Shown here: one piece after another, positions 1 through 10,815 of the stretch | Position numbering within the stretch: position 1 is the stretch's first letter | How the letters are laid out: each line of letters starts with the position of its first letter | Assembly: GCA_032622095.1 (NCBI GenBank) | Contig: CP136063.1 | Span: forward strand, 28,586,987 to 28,650,986 | Source: Siphonodentalium dalli | Taxonomy: Eukaryota; Mollusca; Scaphopoda; Gadilida; Siphonodentaliidae | Length of the DNA stretch: 64,000 bases | Direction: 5' to 3' | Program-made: the position numbers and the translations under genes | The notes under the pieces: model-generated | What the model saw: only the letters and a program-made list of their open reading frames with translations | Told to the model about the DNA's origin: nothing | Databases searched by the model: none

Positions 1-1
1 C

Positions 2-235
2 ATTTCTGGCACACAAACCAGGAACAATGTCAATGTGACCAATATTAACTATAAATGGTTCTGCCCAGATTTTCAGCGCCAAAAATGCTTTGAACAATCT
101 CCACATCCCAAGTCCTATAATGGTACTTTGAAAACAGTGCATCATTTTTGTGCAACGTGTTACTCTAAGGACAGGCAGTCCCAACTGCCTCATCCAGAAA
201 GCTCTTCTGCCTGTCCCCACTTTAACCAGAAGTGA
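2..235 (+). pseudogene. Ngaro gag-like protein, C-terminal fragment
   Basis: This frame is open from the window edge and ends with TGA at 233-235. The ~78 visible residues include a cluster of Cys and His (WFCPDF, KCFEQSPH, HHFCATCY, SSACPH) that could form a CCCH-type zinc-binding site. Such a Cys/His tail before the RT frame is usual in DIRS/Ngaro gag proteins and presumably binds nucleic acid. Only the C-terminus is visible, so the protein cannot be judged intact. The RT frame opens 66 bases downstream, which supports the gag-then-pol reading. A random ORF is unlikely given its position. Confidence 0.55.
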
Positions 236-301
236 CTGGAATCAAAGTCCTTATGGCAGCCGGTTGCAACAATAAATGACTCACATCATAATAAGAAATT
301 C

Positions 302-2060
302 ATGCCTGATAACAAGTTGGTTGTAAACAATACAAAATACATTGAATGGAAAAGTGATCCTAACTTTGATTGGTCAGTAGATACTAGCAATGAAAAAATC
401 GATCATACATTTCGATCCATAATTCCAATGATGGCTTCTGCTGATCAGTCAAATACTTCTGGATTTGAGACCGACATTCATTTATATGATAATTTGAGTG
501 ACACGAATGAATGTCGGTTTGAAATTGAAAATGTGTAATCTCTGGCATCCAAATTGTCTGATCATATTAATTATATTAAAGATAATAGTAGCACATATGA
601 ATGCCAAACTCATGTATCACCAAATGAACAAGATAATTTGAATAAATCTTCAACCAGGGCTAACAGAGAAGCTTCAAGCATTGATCCTGGCATACCTACT
701 GCTCTAAGTACATCAACTGAATATTTGGTTGAGGCCAATCGCCTTATCATCGAATCGGGCCTACCAAATTTTAAAGGGTGTAAGATTCCAATTTATTCTA
801 GACTCAATATACCTTTCATCCGCCAAGGACTAGTAGATTACCCAGGCAATGAAATAGCAGATTTATTGGAATTTGGTTTTCCAATTAATATACACTTTGA
901 CAATGCAGTTACTTGCCAGACTGACATACCTCAGAATCACAAAGGTGCTCTTAATTTTCAAACAGCAATGTCTCAGTATGTGGCTGAAGAAATATCTAAA
1001 CATTCTGTGATTGGACCATTTTCAAAAAATCCATTTTCAAACAACCACACAGTTTCTCCTCTTAATACTGTTCCCAAAAGAGACTCTTCCGAACGTAGAG
1101 TTATCTTTGACTTAAGTTTCCCATTCAATTCTTCAGTAAATACAAAAATCCCAGGTGATACCTATTTAGCTTTGCCTATTAAAGTGTCTTATCCCTCAGT
1201 TGATGACTTCGTAGCATTAGTTAAAAAATTAGGACCTGGATGTTTGCTATATAAGAAAGATTTTTAAAAATCATACAGACAAGTTTATCTCGATCCAGGT
1301 GACGTACATCACTTAGGATTTATGTGGAATGACGAATTTGATGATGTATTTTGATCAAGCTCTGCCTATGGGCCTTAAATCATCAGCCTATATATTTCAA
1401 CGAATGTCACCCATTATTCCGTTTATGATGGCAAGACAGAGCTTCTATGTTCTGAACTATCTAGATGACTGCTGTGGTGCTGATCACCCCGCAAAAGCTT
1501 CATTAGCATATGAACAGTTAGGTGATCTGCTAAAACATTGTGGTTTGCAAGAATCCTTAGAAAAAGCATGCTCTCAATCCACAATTATGACATTCCTAGG
1601 AATTGAATGTAACACAGAGTCATTAATGCTTAGAATTACGGAAGATCGTCTGGAAGAAATTTAATTTTGAAACTGGTTGATTCATGGCTTCCACGACGAA
1701 GGGCCTCTTTGACAGAATTACAATCTTTATTGGGAAAATTACAATTCATTAGCCAATGTGTTAAACCTGGTAGAATATTTGTTTCTAGATTACTTAGTTG
1801 GATGAAAGAAATAAATGCATCCCCCCCCCCCCGGTAGACAATATAACGTAAGATCATACATTCGTAAAGACCTTTTATGGTGGTCAAAATTTTTAAAACA
1901 ATATAATGGGATTTCAATTATGTCTATAGAAGAATGTTCCGCACCTGATGAATATTTCTCAACAGATTCATGTTTGTCAGGCTGTGGGGGATTCTTTAAC
2001 TGTCAGTACTTTCATTCTGAATTCCCATCATTTGTCAAAGAACAGCACTTAGATATATGC
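302..2060 (+). pseudogene. Ngaro/DIRS-type reverse transcriptase plus RNase H, broken
   Basis: The N-terminal part starts near 302 and is cut by an in-frame TAA at 536-538. It continues in the same frame from 554, with another TAA at 1265-1267 inside the first catalytic block (KKDF...SYRQ). A frameshift near 1350 moves to the frame holding the finger/palm part with ALPMGLKSSAY and the catalytic box YLDDC (YxDD type). A further frameshift near 1660 leads into an RNase H-like region with WLPRRRASLTELQSLLGKL, WWSKFL and STDSCLSGCGGF, whose Asp is the likely first catalytic residue. A poly-C run of 12 at 1821-1832 marks another frame break. The domain order and motifs are those of tyrosine-recombinase retrotransposons. 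The enzyme would copy element RNA into circular DNA; this copy cannot. Confidence 0.85.
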
Positions 2061-3050
2061 AGATCTACAAGTCTTGAAAGAAGACATGAAAATATCACAC
2101 AAAGCAGCCTTTGCGGAAGGGACACAGAAGAATCTACATACCCAACTGCTCACCTATCTTCAATTTTGTATTTACTTTGGCCTTAAACCATTACCAGCCT
2201 CAGTCAAAACATTGGCTTGTTATGTTCAATTTTTGAGCAGATCCTTTAAATCATCAGCATCATACAGAATTATTTATCTGGTATCAAGTTTCTACATGTG
2301 GTTAAGAACTTTGATTTCGAAGCATTTGACTCCTATTATCTCAAATTAATGATTAGGGGTATTTCACGATTACATCCACATTGCCCTGTTCGAGCGGCAC
2401 CTATTACACCAGATATGTTGTTAGAATTTGGGGAATTATTAGAGTTTAATTCAGAATTGGATGTTACTTTCTGGTCTCTCTTTTTAACTGCCTTTTTTCT
2501 AATGTTAAGAAAATCTAATATAGTCCCTAATACTCGTAGAGCTTCCGACTGCAACAATATATTGAAACGTTCGGATATTACAATATTTCCAGAATATCTT
2601 TCAGCTACATTAGGTGGTCCAAGACCATTCAATTTGGTCAGCGTGTTTTGACAATTCCAGTCATAGCGATTCCTAGCTCCAAATTTTGTCCAGTTGAAGC
2701 ATATAAAAACATGATCTCCTTAATCCCAGCTTCAGCTAGCTCTCCAGCCTTTGTAAAAAGAGCTGGTCAAACATTAGTACCAATTACATACAGAGAACTT
2801 ACAATTAAATTACGGTCCCTTCTGGCACAAACTGGTCGAAACCCAAAACTATATTCGTCCCATTCATTTAGACGGGGTGGAGCCTCATGGGCATTTAGAT
2901 CAAAAGTCCCCTCCGAATTGATTCAACAACATGGTGACTGGAAAAGTGAAGATATATTTATAATTTTCCACAGCCGACAAAATATATGTTTCGCAAAGAA
3001 TGGCTTCTACTTTGTTGAATCACTAATTTTATTTTCCAGGAAACGGAAAA
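2061..3050 (+). pseudogene. Tyrosine recombinase of the Ngaro element, broken
   Basis: Three overlapping open stretches (about 2074-2349, 2298-2651, 2648-3050) in different frames together spell a tyrosine recombinase. The N-terminal core-binding part includes TYLQFCIYFGLKPLPAS. The catalytic part shows the first Arg in FLMLRKSN, the H-x-x-R box as SHSFRRGGASWA and the following HGDWKSED. The usual C-terminal catalytic Tyr is not clearly preserved because the frame breaks after HGDW near 2965. The family cuts and joins circular element DNA into the genome without target-site duplication. The SGNH hydrolase follows directly. At least three frame breaks make it non-functional. Confidence 0.83.
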
Positions 3051-3560
3051 ACAGTATTGATACTTGGTGACTCTATCATCAAATTTGTTTCTGATATTGA
3101 CGGTGCATATGTTGAGTGCCTTCGTGGTTATACCATCAACAGATTGGCAGGTTACGTTCGGGACTCATCGACATTCATCCAATCATTTGATTGTGCACTG
3201 GTACATGTAGGTACAAACGATATAGCTAACGGTTTGACCGAAGGCGACTTAGAATCAGAATTCGGAAATCTAATTGGAACTTTAAAGAAACTCAAAGTGA
3301 AAATCACTATGTCAGCTATTCTTCCGAGGCCATGTGATTACCAGTACACATATAACAAGGTTTACAGAGTAAACAACAAGTTGAAGACTCTTTGTAATCG
3401 TAATTACATAACATTTGGTCATTCATTTCGTCCATTTTTATTAAAAGGGGGCAATCCTGATAGATCATTATATGCCAGAAAGGATGGTGGTTTACACCTG
3501 AATATGTTAGGATCAAAAGTTCTAACAAAAGTTTTCTTCCAGTTAATTAAGCAGATGTAA
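3028..3560 (+). CDS. SGNH-family hydrolase domain of the Ngaro element
   Basis: The frame opens after a TAA near 3025 and ends at 3558-3560, giving about 177 residues. The four blocks of SGNH/GDSL hydrolases are visible: LILGDSI with the nucleophile Ser, an Asn/Gly-bearing block that is weak here, HVGTNDI with the Asn of block III, and DGGLHLN with the Asp and His of block V. Such esterase-like domains occur as an extra module in several Ngaro and some LINE elements, and their role there is unknown. It has no internal stop, unlike the RT and recombinase upstream, though it has no clear ATG near its start and was probably the last domain of a fused or spliced product. Confidence 0.82.
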
Positions 3561-4106
3561 TCGTCATAAAATATTGTTAACCTAATATAAACTCAGTAAG
3601 TTTGCTATACTGTTTGAAACTCTCTGGGGACTGGGATTGACCCTCCCACACGTGCTGGGTAGGCTTTCCAGGGCTAGTAACCTTGGGCCAGATAATCCTT
3701 TAAGGTGAGACTCGGGGGTCTAGCTCGCGCTGTCCTCAAGGGAGTTTCATTCAGAAAATTGTATTACTTGTTATATTATTTTGTAATTTGTAAATAATTA
3801 ATATTTGTGATATATATACATGTATGCTAAAAGCTCATCTTTATGAAGGTAGATCTCCTAGTCACAATATGTCTATCATCTAAGCTAGCAGTGCCAGCTC
3901 CAGTTAGTCAACTGAGTCAGTGGCATATATAATTTCTACATGGAGGATACCGGGCTGCTGTTTGCATTGCAATATGTTGTTACCAGTCACTCAAGAGTGG
4001 CTTGGGCTGTGATTGTTACATCAATACAGGTACACCAATTAATGCCGAAGAATTTCAGGTAGGCTAGAAACTTAATCACTTACTTATTTTTGGTGGACCT
4101 TCGGTT
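3561..4106 (+). other. Ngaro 3' non-coding segment between hydrolase stop and repeat B1
   Basis: No open frame of note. It lies between the last Ngaro ORF and the first long direct repeat, so it is probably untranslated element sequence. A GC-richer block at about 3640-3740 stands out from its AT-rich surroundings. Confidence 0.5.
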
Positions 4107-4462
4107 TGGCAGATTTAGCCAAAAATATGTTTAAAATATAATAATTGGATATATGTATGATCTACTTCAGCCCATATATATATTGTAATTGTTGACTCAG
4201 ATCTGATTTGATTAATTTACAATATTGTTTATCGTGAAATTTGTAGGAAACTATGATTCGTTTGAATACTGATGAATTTGATTTGGAAAATCAGTATCAT
4301 GATGAATTACATTGTCATTGATGATTGAATATGAAATTAGTTCAAATTACGATTGATTGTATTTATCAAATTATTATAATTGGATAGCGTAGCTCCTCAA
4401 TTTACTTTTGGCAAAATAAATATAAACCCCAAATGTTCTTACGTTCTCTTTCCGTGAAGATT
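4107..4462 (+). repeat. Direct repeat copy 1 (proposed Ngaro B1)
   Basis: This 356-bp block recurs without gaps at 4811-5166 with about seven substitutions. It carries an AATAAA at 4415-4420, fitting a 3' end formation signal in the B repeat. It follows the element's ORFs, as B1 should. Confidence 0.8.
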
Positions 4463-4810
4463 GGTTGCTTTTATGATTTCTTAAAAGCGGTAATGTTCTG
4501 GAAAAATGAGAACGCAATCCATCTTTCTGAAGTTCGAACATGTGCACGGCTCCCGGGGCTTTGCGTGTCGGGGCTTTCCATTAGTCAATTATTTTAGTTC
4601 ATCATTTCCAATCCAATCAGAATTTGCTATACGTCATAGCTCCTCTTTACAACAAAGCCGTTGATTGGTCGTTTTTGTTGATAGTAGTTACGTTTGACTT
4701 CCGTCCTAATTACAGGTAATAATTCATTCGAATTTGAGCGACAAAGCGCGCGAATCATTTCTTTCCCACCCGCCCATAGCTTCCCCAAATTTTTACATTT
4801 GGATGAGAAC
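4463..4810 (+). promoter_or_regulatory. Spacer between the repeats, promoter-like (proposed Ngaro A2)
   Basis: In the Ngaro layout this segment would be A2, a copy of the 5' A1 repeat that drives transcription. It contains two adjacent CCAAT boxes (4608-4612, 4613-4617), an inverted one (GATTGG at 4673-4678) and ACGTCA at 4631, plus CAG/GTAATA near 4715, which could serve as a 5' splice site. It is also GC-richer than its flanks. A1 itself would lie left of the window, so the identity is inferred. Confidence 0.55.
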
Positions 4811-5166
4811 TGGCAGATTTAGCCAAAAATATGTTTAAAATATAATAATTGGATATATGTATGATCTACTTCAGCCCATATATATATTGTAATTGTTGAC
4901 TCAAATCTGATTTGATTAATTTACAATATTGTTTATCGTGAAATTTGTAGGAAACTATGATTCGTTTGAATACTAATGAATTTGATTTGGAAAATCATTA
5001 TCATGATGAATTACATTGTCATTGATGATTGAATATGAAATTAGTTCAAATTACGATTGATTGTATTTATCAAATTATTATAATTGGGGAGCGTAGCTCC
5101 TCAATTTAATTTTGGCAAAATAAATATAAACCCCAAAAGTTCTTACGTTCTCTTTCCGTGAAGATT
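4811..5166 (+). repeat. Direct repeat copy 2 (proposed Ngaro B2, element 3' end)
   Basis: Second copy of the 356-bp block, offset by exactly 704 bases. AATAAA at 5119-5124. Similarity ends after GAAGATT at 5166, so this is the likely right end of the element. Confidence 0.8.
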
Positions 5167-5454
5167 TATAGTAGTTCTTATAAATATCAAGTTTACTTGA
5201 GAAAAAAATCAACAACAAAAAAACGAACAACAAAAGACACATATGTTGTAAATAGACAAAATCTATTTTTATCCAATTATTTCTATCCAACACCTCTATC
5301 TTAACAGAATTGTTATCCATATGTTGTTTACTTCACCTATACTCTTGCTATCTAGTTTTGTAATGTAACCCATCAACTTGGGGTGCTCCTCACACATATG
5401 AGGGATCTCAACAACTCAACTATCGGTGTCAATACAGGAGATCGTCCACAGATT
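5167..5454. other. Flanking non-coding DNA
   Basis: AT-rich sequence between the Ngaro end and the zinc-finger remnant. No convincing gene seen. Confidence 0.4.
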
Positions 5455-6125
5455 CAACACGAATGCGGGGTATGTGGGAACCATCAGACATTCGGAATAT
5501 CTGACTTCACACGTGAGAGGTCACGCAGGCGATCGACCATTCGAGTGTGATTTGCGGCAAAATATTCACATATTCTGGAACTTTATCTAACTATAAGATA
5601 ATGCAATTGGGGAATTGCTCACTCGAGTGTGATTAATGCGGGGAAAACATTCAAACAATTGAGGTGTCTAAATTGTCATAAGATAATCCACACGAGTGTG
5701 ACATGTGCGGTAAATCATTCACATATTTAGTCAATCTGACAAGGCACAAGAGATTCCATACAGGCGATTCTCCACACGCGTGTCATATGTGTGGGAAAAC
5801 ATTTAGTTCACGCAGCTAAGTAAACATGAGAACCCACATAAACATACACGCAGGAAATTGACTATGAATATGAGATATGTGGTAAGTAAACATGAGAACC
5901 CACACACACATACACGCAGGACATCGACCGTACGAATATGAGATATGTGGTAAAGAATTTACTCGGTTAGGAACTCTGACTGCATATGAGAAAACATACG
6001 GGAGAGCGTCCGTATCATTGTGGTGTTTGTGATAAATCGTTTGCCTACTCGGGTACACTGACGAAACACAAGAATATCCACATAGGCGACCATCCACTTG
6101 CGTGCGATATGTGTCGATTTGCATA
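5455..6125 (+). pseudogene. Degenerate C2H2 zinc-finger array
   Basis: Plus-strand frames show repeated finger pieces: CGVCGN near 5467, [18 protein letters not shown] near 5700, [12 protein letters not shown] near 5785 and YEICGKEFTRLGTL near 5935. They are joined by TG(D/E)-type linkers (HTGDSPH). Stops and frameshifts separate almost every finger, so no long product is possible. The finger wording (DMCGK, TGDSP) differs from the three minus-strand arrays to the right, so this is probably a different zinc-finger paralogue. It ends close to a TTAA-flanked MITE. Confidence 0.75.
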
Positions 6126-6193
6126 ATGAGGTCCCCCAGAGGGTGGATTTAGTGATGCTATCCCGCAAGGAAATAAAACCCTTGTACTATAGA

Positions 6194-6722
6194 TTAAAGG
6201 TGGATTATCTCTTTGTAAACATGTATTATATAGTCACCGGGGTATAAAATATTAGATTTGAATCGAAGACTCATGTTCGGAAATGCTCCTATCGATTAAT
6301 ATTAATTTTATTTCGAATACTTTTTGGTCTAAAAAGGCGTGTTTGTTCAGCTAACGAACAATAGTGGTTACTGTTAACCAAGACCAGAAATTATATTGTG
6401 CAATTTTGTCACAAATAAACGTTAATTATACTCATTATCGCTTATATCTGTGGAACAAAACAATACAAACAAATCAATCTGTGACATTTGACATTCGTTG
6501 CGTAGCCGTAGGAACAGCTCAGTGCTCTATATCGCAATACGGTCTCATCCGAATGGTCGGTTAAAAAAATAGTAACATAAATGGGCCCGATTTAATATTC
6601 GAAATAAAATCAATATTAATTGATAGAAGCTTTTCCGGACATAGGTGTTCAGTTCATATCTATTATTTTGTATCCACGCAGCTATTTAAAATTTGTTATT
6701 TAAAGAGATAATCCATCTTTAA
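6194..6722 (+). mobile_element. TTAA-flanked MITE family 1, copy M1
   Basis: It starts TTAA then AGGTGGATTATCTCTTT and ends with the inverse (GAGATAATCCATCT) then TTAA; about 530 bp. The same sequence recurs at 42917, 47060 and 55620 with high identity. TTAA at both ends of every copy fits a piggyBac-type target-site duplication, although the terminal bases are AGG rather than the usual CCC. No transposase is encoded. Confidence 0.8.
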
Positions 6723-7190
6723 AGATGGATTATCTCTTTATATAGCAAATTTTAAATGGTTCCGTGGGTATAAAATAATCAATATGAAATGAAGACCCGT
6801 GTTCGGAAAATTTTCTAACAATTAATATTGATTTTATTTCGAATATTCAATCGGGACCGTGTATGTGTCTATTTTTAGAACAGACCATTCGGATGATACC
6901 ATATTGCGAAATAGAGCACTGAGCTGTTCATATAGCTACGCACCGAAAGTCAAATGACTCAGATTGATTGTTTGTATTGTTTTGTTCCATAGTTATAAGC
7001 GATAATTAGTATAACTAACGTTTATTTGTGACAAAATTGTACAATAACATTTCTGGTCTGTGTTAACAGTAACCACTATTGTCCGTTAGCTAAACAACTA
7101 CACCTTTTTAGACTAGAAAATATTCGAAATACAATTAATATTAATCGACAGAAGCAAATGCATGTTTACAAAGAGATAATCCACCTTTAA
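6719..7190 (-). mobile_element. TTAA-flanked MITE family 1, inverted copy M2
   Basis: Inverted and more diverged copy abutting M1, sharing the single TTAA at 6719-6722. It ends at TTAA 7187-7190 after GAGATAATCCACCT. M1 and M2 together make an imperfect ~1-kb palindrome. Confidence 0.78.
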
Positions 7191-7724
7191 AATAACCACC
7201 AAATTATTGTCAACACTCAGGGACCATTGTTCTGGCAGATACAAATAGGATCTAACAGAAACGCAGGCATCGCAAATCGAAAGAAAAAAACGATAACGAC
7301 GCTGGAAAAGAATGAGGGATAAATACGTCATATAAAAATGGCGGCGCTTCCGGTCGAGATTGGCAAGTCACTTATTTGGTCAAATGTTTGTACATGTATA
7401 TGTTGCACGAACATGGTCACTAGTTATATTTGTGCTGTGCAATATTTTGGTATGAGGAGACACTTGAAAAAATTGTCTTTTGGCATGAGGGGCTGGTTTC
7501 AAAAGAATTATGTCTTTGCTAGCCATGACAGAATCATTTGGTAAATATATTTGGAATGTTTCCTGATTGTTGGGAAAATGACCTCCTGCTTCTGTTACGG
7601 TGATTGCTCCTCTATTTGGAGGCAGAACCTCCCTAGGTACATCGATGTTACAGTGGTTGTTCCTCTGTTTGGCGACAGAACCTCTCTAGGTACATCGGTG
7701 CAACTGGGGTTATCATCCCATGAC
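7191..7724. other. Non-coding stretch
   Basis: Contains short open frames only. 7610-7700 holds two similar ~60-base segments (TTCCTCTGTTTGG-like), a small local duplication. No gene supported. Confidence 0.35.
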
Positions 7725-8030
7725 CCAGCAAACATGCAGGTGCCGGAACGGTACCGGATAGATGCCGGTTGGAGCCGTAAAGAGACGTACCGTTTACCCG
7801 GCACCGGGCCGGCATCGGTTTTATATCGAGAAAACGGTTCTCAAATCTGAGTTGAATACCCGGCACCATACCGATACTTTCATAATGCCATGAAATTTAT
7901 TGTTTTATTTTTTTATAGAAAATAAGCATAAAAACTAATGAAACTCAGTTATAATTTACTGTGATGTCCATGTGTCGGTTTCACGGTGCCGAATCGATGC
8001 CGGAAATCCGTTACTGAATCGACACATGCA
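7725..8030 (+). repeat. CCGG-rich dispersed repeat, copy 1
   Basis: It begins CAGCAAACATGCAGGTGCCG and is full of CCGG/CGGTACCG palindromes. An inverted relative with the same terminus (CAGCAAACATTCAGGTGCCG on the minus strand) lies at about 39530-39707. It is GC-rich, unlike its AT-rich flanks. Probably one end of a non-autonomous DNA transposon; class unknown. Confidence 0.55.
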
Positions 8031-9400
8031 TGTCAAAGAATTCTGTTCTTATTATGATATTGAATCTTACATGTATGTACGTATAGCATAATATATATGG
8101 CGTATTAGGCTATGAGAAATAAATAGCTAGATTATCATCAGATCTCCTTTGCCATGAATATAATATATACATGTACATGTATACAATAACATAAATATGT
8201 GTGTTTTTAAAGTAATCTGGTAATAGATTGTTGACATATCATGGAGATAAGATTTGATTTCACACCGAAAAAAAGTTGAAAAAATATTTTCAAATAAAAT
8301 TTTGGAGAAAAAAAAAAAAAAACAAGAAAAAAAAAGGAAAAAAATCTTCAAAAACATTTTTTTTTTTTTTTTAAATAAATAAATTAGAGGCCATTTAAAA
8401 TTGGGGTGTGCGTGGATGATAATCTAGCAATTTAGTACTGGCCGATTGACCTAGTAAAACTTCTGGCCATTGACCAATCTTTATCATTTCCAGCTCATAG
8501 AGAGCACACTATACTACTCAATATGTATGAGACATTATTGAATAAAATTTAACATATTCATATAAGCAGTGATGTCGCTCCGGGGGGATATGGGGGGTAC
8601 GGGTCAGACACCCCCCCAATATTTGCCAACATTTTCAACTTTTGGAAACTGGGAGGTTGATATTTTGGAAATTTAAGACCTGTGAATTTTTTATAGAAAA
8701 TAAGCATATTTTATGCTATTTGATATAATAAAAACTAATGAAAACTCGGGTATAATTTACTGTGACGTCCATGTGTCGGTTTCACGGTGCCGTATCGATG
8801 CCGGAAATCCGTTACTGAATCGACACATGCATGTCAAAGAATTCTGTTTTTATTACGATATTGAATCTTATGTATAGCATAATATATATGGCATATTAGG
8901 CCATGAGAAATAAATACCTAGATAGACTTCTGGCCAACGACCAATCCTTATCTTTTCCAGCTCATAGAGAGCACACTATACTACTCAATATGTATGAGAC
9001 ATTATTGAATAAAATTTGACATATTCATATAGGCAGTGACGTCGCTCCGGGGGGGGGGCAATTTTTGGAAACTGGGAGGTTGATATTTTGGAAATTTAAG
9101 ACCTGCGAATTTTTTTATAGAAAATAAGCATATTTTATGCTATTTGATATAATAAAAACTAATGAAACTCAGGTATAATTTACTGTGATGTCAAAGAATT
9201 CTGTTTTTATTATGATATTGAATCTTATGTATAGCATAATATTACTAGTATTAGGCCAAGAGAAATAAATACCTAGATAGACTTCTGGCCACCGACCAAT
9301 CCTTATCTTTTCCAGCTCATAGAGAGCACACTATACTACTCAATATGTACATGTATGAGACATTATTGAATAAAATTCGACATATTCATATTCGAAATTT
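7914..9400 (+). repeat. Three tandem copies of a ~300-430-bp segment
   Basis: Blocks starting TTTATAGAAAATAAGCAT occur near 7912, 8690 and 9113. Each continues through AAAACTAATGAAACTC, the CGGTGCCG hairpin part (missing in the third), GTCAAAGAATTCTG and CTCATAGAGAGCACACTATA. Copies 2 and 3 also share a leader (TTTGGAAACTGGGAGG at 8641 and 9064, offset 423). Poly-A, poly-T and poly-G runs lie between. This looks like local unequal duplication of a repeat-rich segment. Confidence 0.7.
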
Positions 9401-9807
9401 TGGCCCAGTTGGCCGACAATAGATCAGTCTGTCACGGGTAGTCTCCGACTGTTGACAGTGGTGACTGTGCTAGGTGTGGAGTATCAAAACGTGCATTGAA
9501 AAAATCGCAAGTTTAATCGTGAAAATTAATTTAATGCGACCACTGATGAAGTATACCAAAGTATAAATTTATTAAATCGCATTCCTATGTTATCTGAACC
9601 TATAATATAGCCATGATTTCGTGTTTCTTGTGTAAGATTTCGATGTTATTTGTCAATATAATTCGTAAAATCTGTCAGTTTGCAAGAAAGAGAAGTTCGA
9701 TAACTCGGAATGTGACATTAAAAAGGGTGTAACCTGAGTACAGACATGGACGCAAAATAATACCAGGGACAATCGATATATATGATGTGTGCACGCCCCC
9801 TCCAATT
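9401..9807. other. Non-coding stretch
   Basis: AT-rich and without usable open frames. Nothing recognised. Confidence 0.35.
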
Positions 9808-10042
9808 ACTGAAAAAAAAAAATTAGTCAAAAGTAACTAAGTTACCTTAGTCAGAACCCCCCGTCTCAAAACTAACTAACTTAGCTTAGTCAGAAATGAC
9901 TAAGGTTGCCCTTAGTCATTTCTGACTAAGGCCTTAGTCAAATAACTAAGGCCGTAGTCAGAAATAACTAAGGCTTGACTAAGTCATCACTATATCCATT
10001 AGTACATTTAATCATTATTGGGCCTAATTATTGGGGGTATCA

Positions 10043-10346
10043 TACCCTGCTGGACAAAACAAGTGTCCACTTAACCACGGTGCGGTTAGCGTTGCCACCG
10101 CGGCCGAAATACAACAACACTGCGGCTCCACCGGCTAACTACTGTTGGGCCGCAGTGTACTTGCCATTCGGCCATGGTGTAGTTGCTGCGGTGTACGTTC
10201 CTTTCGGCCATGGTGTACTTTGCCGTTCGGCTTCAGTGTACTTGCTTTCGGCCGCAGTGCTCAACCGCAGTTACAAACGCTGACACCGCGGCCGAATGGC
10301 AAATACACCAAGGTGCCAATGGACACTTGTTTTGTCGAGCGGGGTA
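10043..10346. mobile_element. MITE with ~28-bp terminal inverted repeats
   Basis: The left end TACCCTGCTGGACAAAAC... is mirrored by the right end, which reads TACCCCGCTCGACAAAAC... on the minus strand; both continue AAGTGTCCA. The interior has repeated GCGGCCGAA/TTCGGCC and CAGTGTACTTGC motifs and is strikingly GC-rich. Confidence 0.65.
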
Positions 10347-10677
10347 CATGTAGCCCTGCAGCCTCAGCTGAACATCGCAACTGCAGATTAAAATAACTGA
10401 ACATAATGACTTACAGGTATCAACATAAATTTTATTAACTATTGAAACAATTAGACAATATAAACAATGTTTTATCTTGAAAGAAAATTATTAATCGCAG
10501 AATACTAGTATATGCATTGAATATACATTCAATATCAGACCAGTCGATAATTGTTTCAAATTGAAACAAAAATTTATGCTTACATTAAAATGATAACGAG
10601 CGACCAACATAGAAGATTAAATTGGAGGAAATGAAGAGTTTTTTTAGAAGAAAAATTATATGATAAATATCTTCACC
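10347..10677. other. Non-coding stretch
   Basis: AT-rich with no gene supported. TACTAGTATATGCATTG and similar low-complexity sequence only. Confidence 0.3.
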
Positions 10678-10815
10678 ACTATGTGTGGAACTGAGCACTT
10701 GTATCAAGCCACGGTGGAGTTTCCGACACACATCGTGACTTGCATTCAGACTTGTCACAATAATTTCAGGAACACCGCCTTGGCTTGATACAAGCGTGCA
10801 TATCCACACATGCAT
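10678..10815. mobile_element. Small foldback element
   Basis: The left arm (ATGTGTGG ... CTTGTATCAAGCCA) pairs with the right arm (TGGCTTGATACAAG ... CCACACAT), leaving a loop of about 65 bases. Typical foldback MITE shape; family unknown. Confidence 0.55.

Larger units (their letters stand above)
1..5166 (+). mobile_element. Ngaro-type tyrosine-recombinase retrotransposon, 5' end outside window
   Basis: The order seen is a Cys/His-rich gag tail, reverse transcriptase with RNase H, tyrosine recombinase and SGNH hydrolase. Downstream lie two near-identical direct repeats (4107-4462, 4811-5166) separated by a 348-bp spacer. Ngaro elements of the DIRS order carry a tyrosine recombinase instead of a DDE integrase, have split direct repeats laid out A1-ORFs-B1-A2-B2, and some encode an SGNH hydrolase. 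DIRS elements proper instead carry a methyltransferase-like domain, which is absent here. Stops and frameshifts in the RT, RNase H and recombinase regions show this copy is dead. The 5' repeat A1 and most of gag lie left of base 1. Confidence 0.85.

Noticed and set aside
4107-5166. Long terminal repeats of a small LTR or TRIM element
   Set aside because: No TG...CA ends, no primer-binding site after the first copy, and the position after the Ngaro ORFs fits B1-A2-B2 better.
7595-7869. Overlapping open frames on both strands
   Set aside because: They are by-products of a GC-rich palindromic repeat; no domain and opposite-strand overlap.
9975-10396. Open frames of 83-102 codons
   Set aside because: They fall in a GC-rich MITE with inverted ends; the translated repeats simply follow the DNA repeats.
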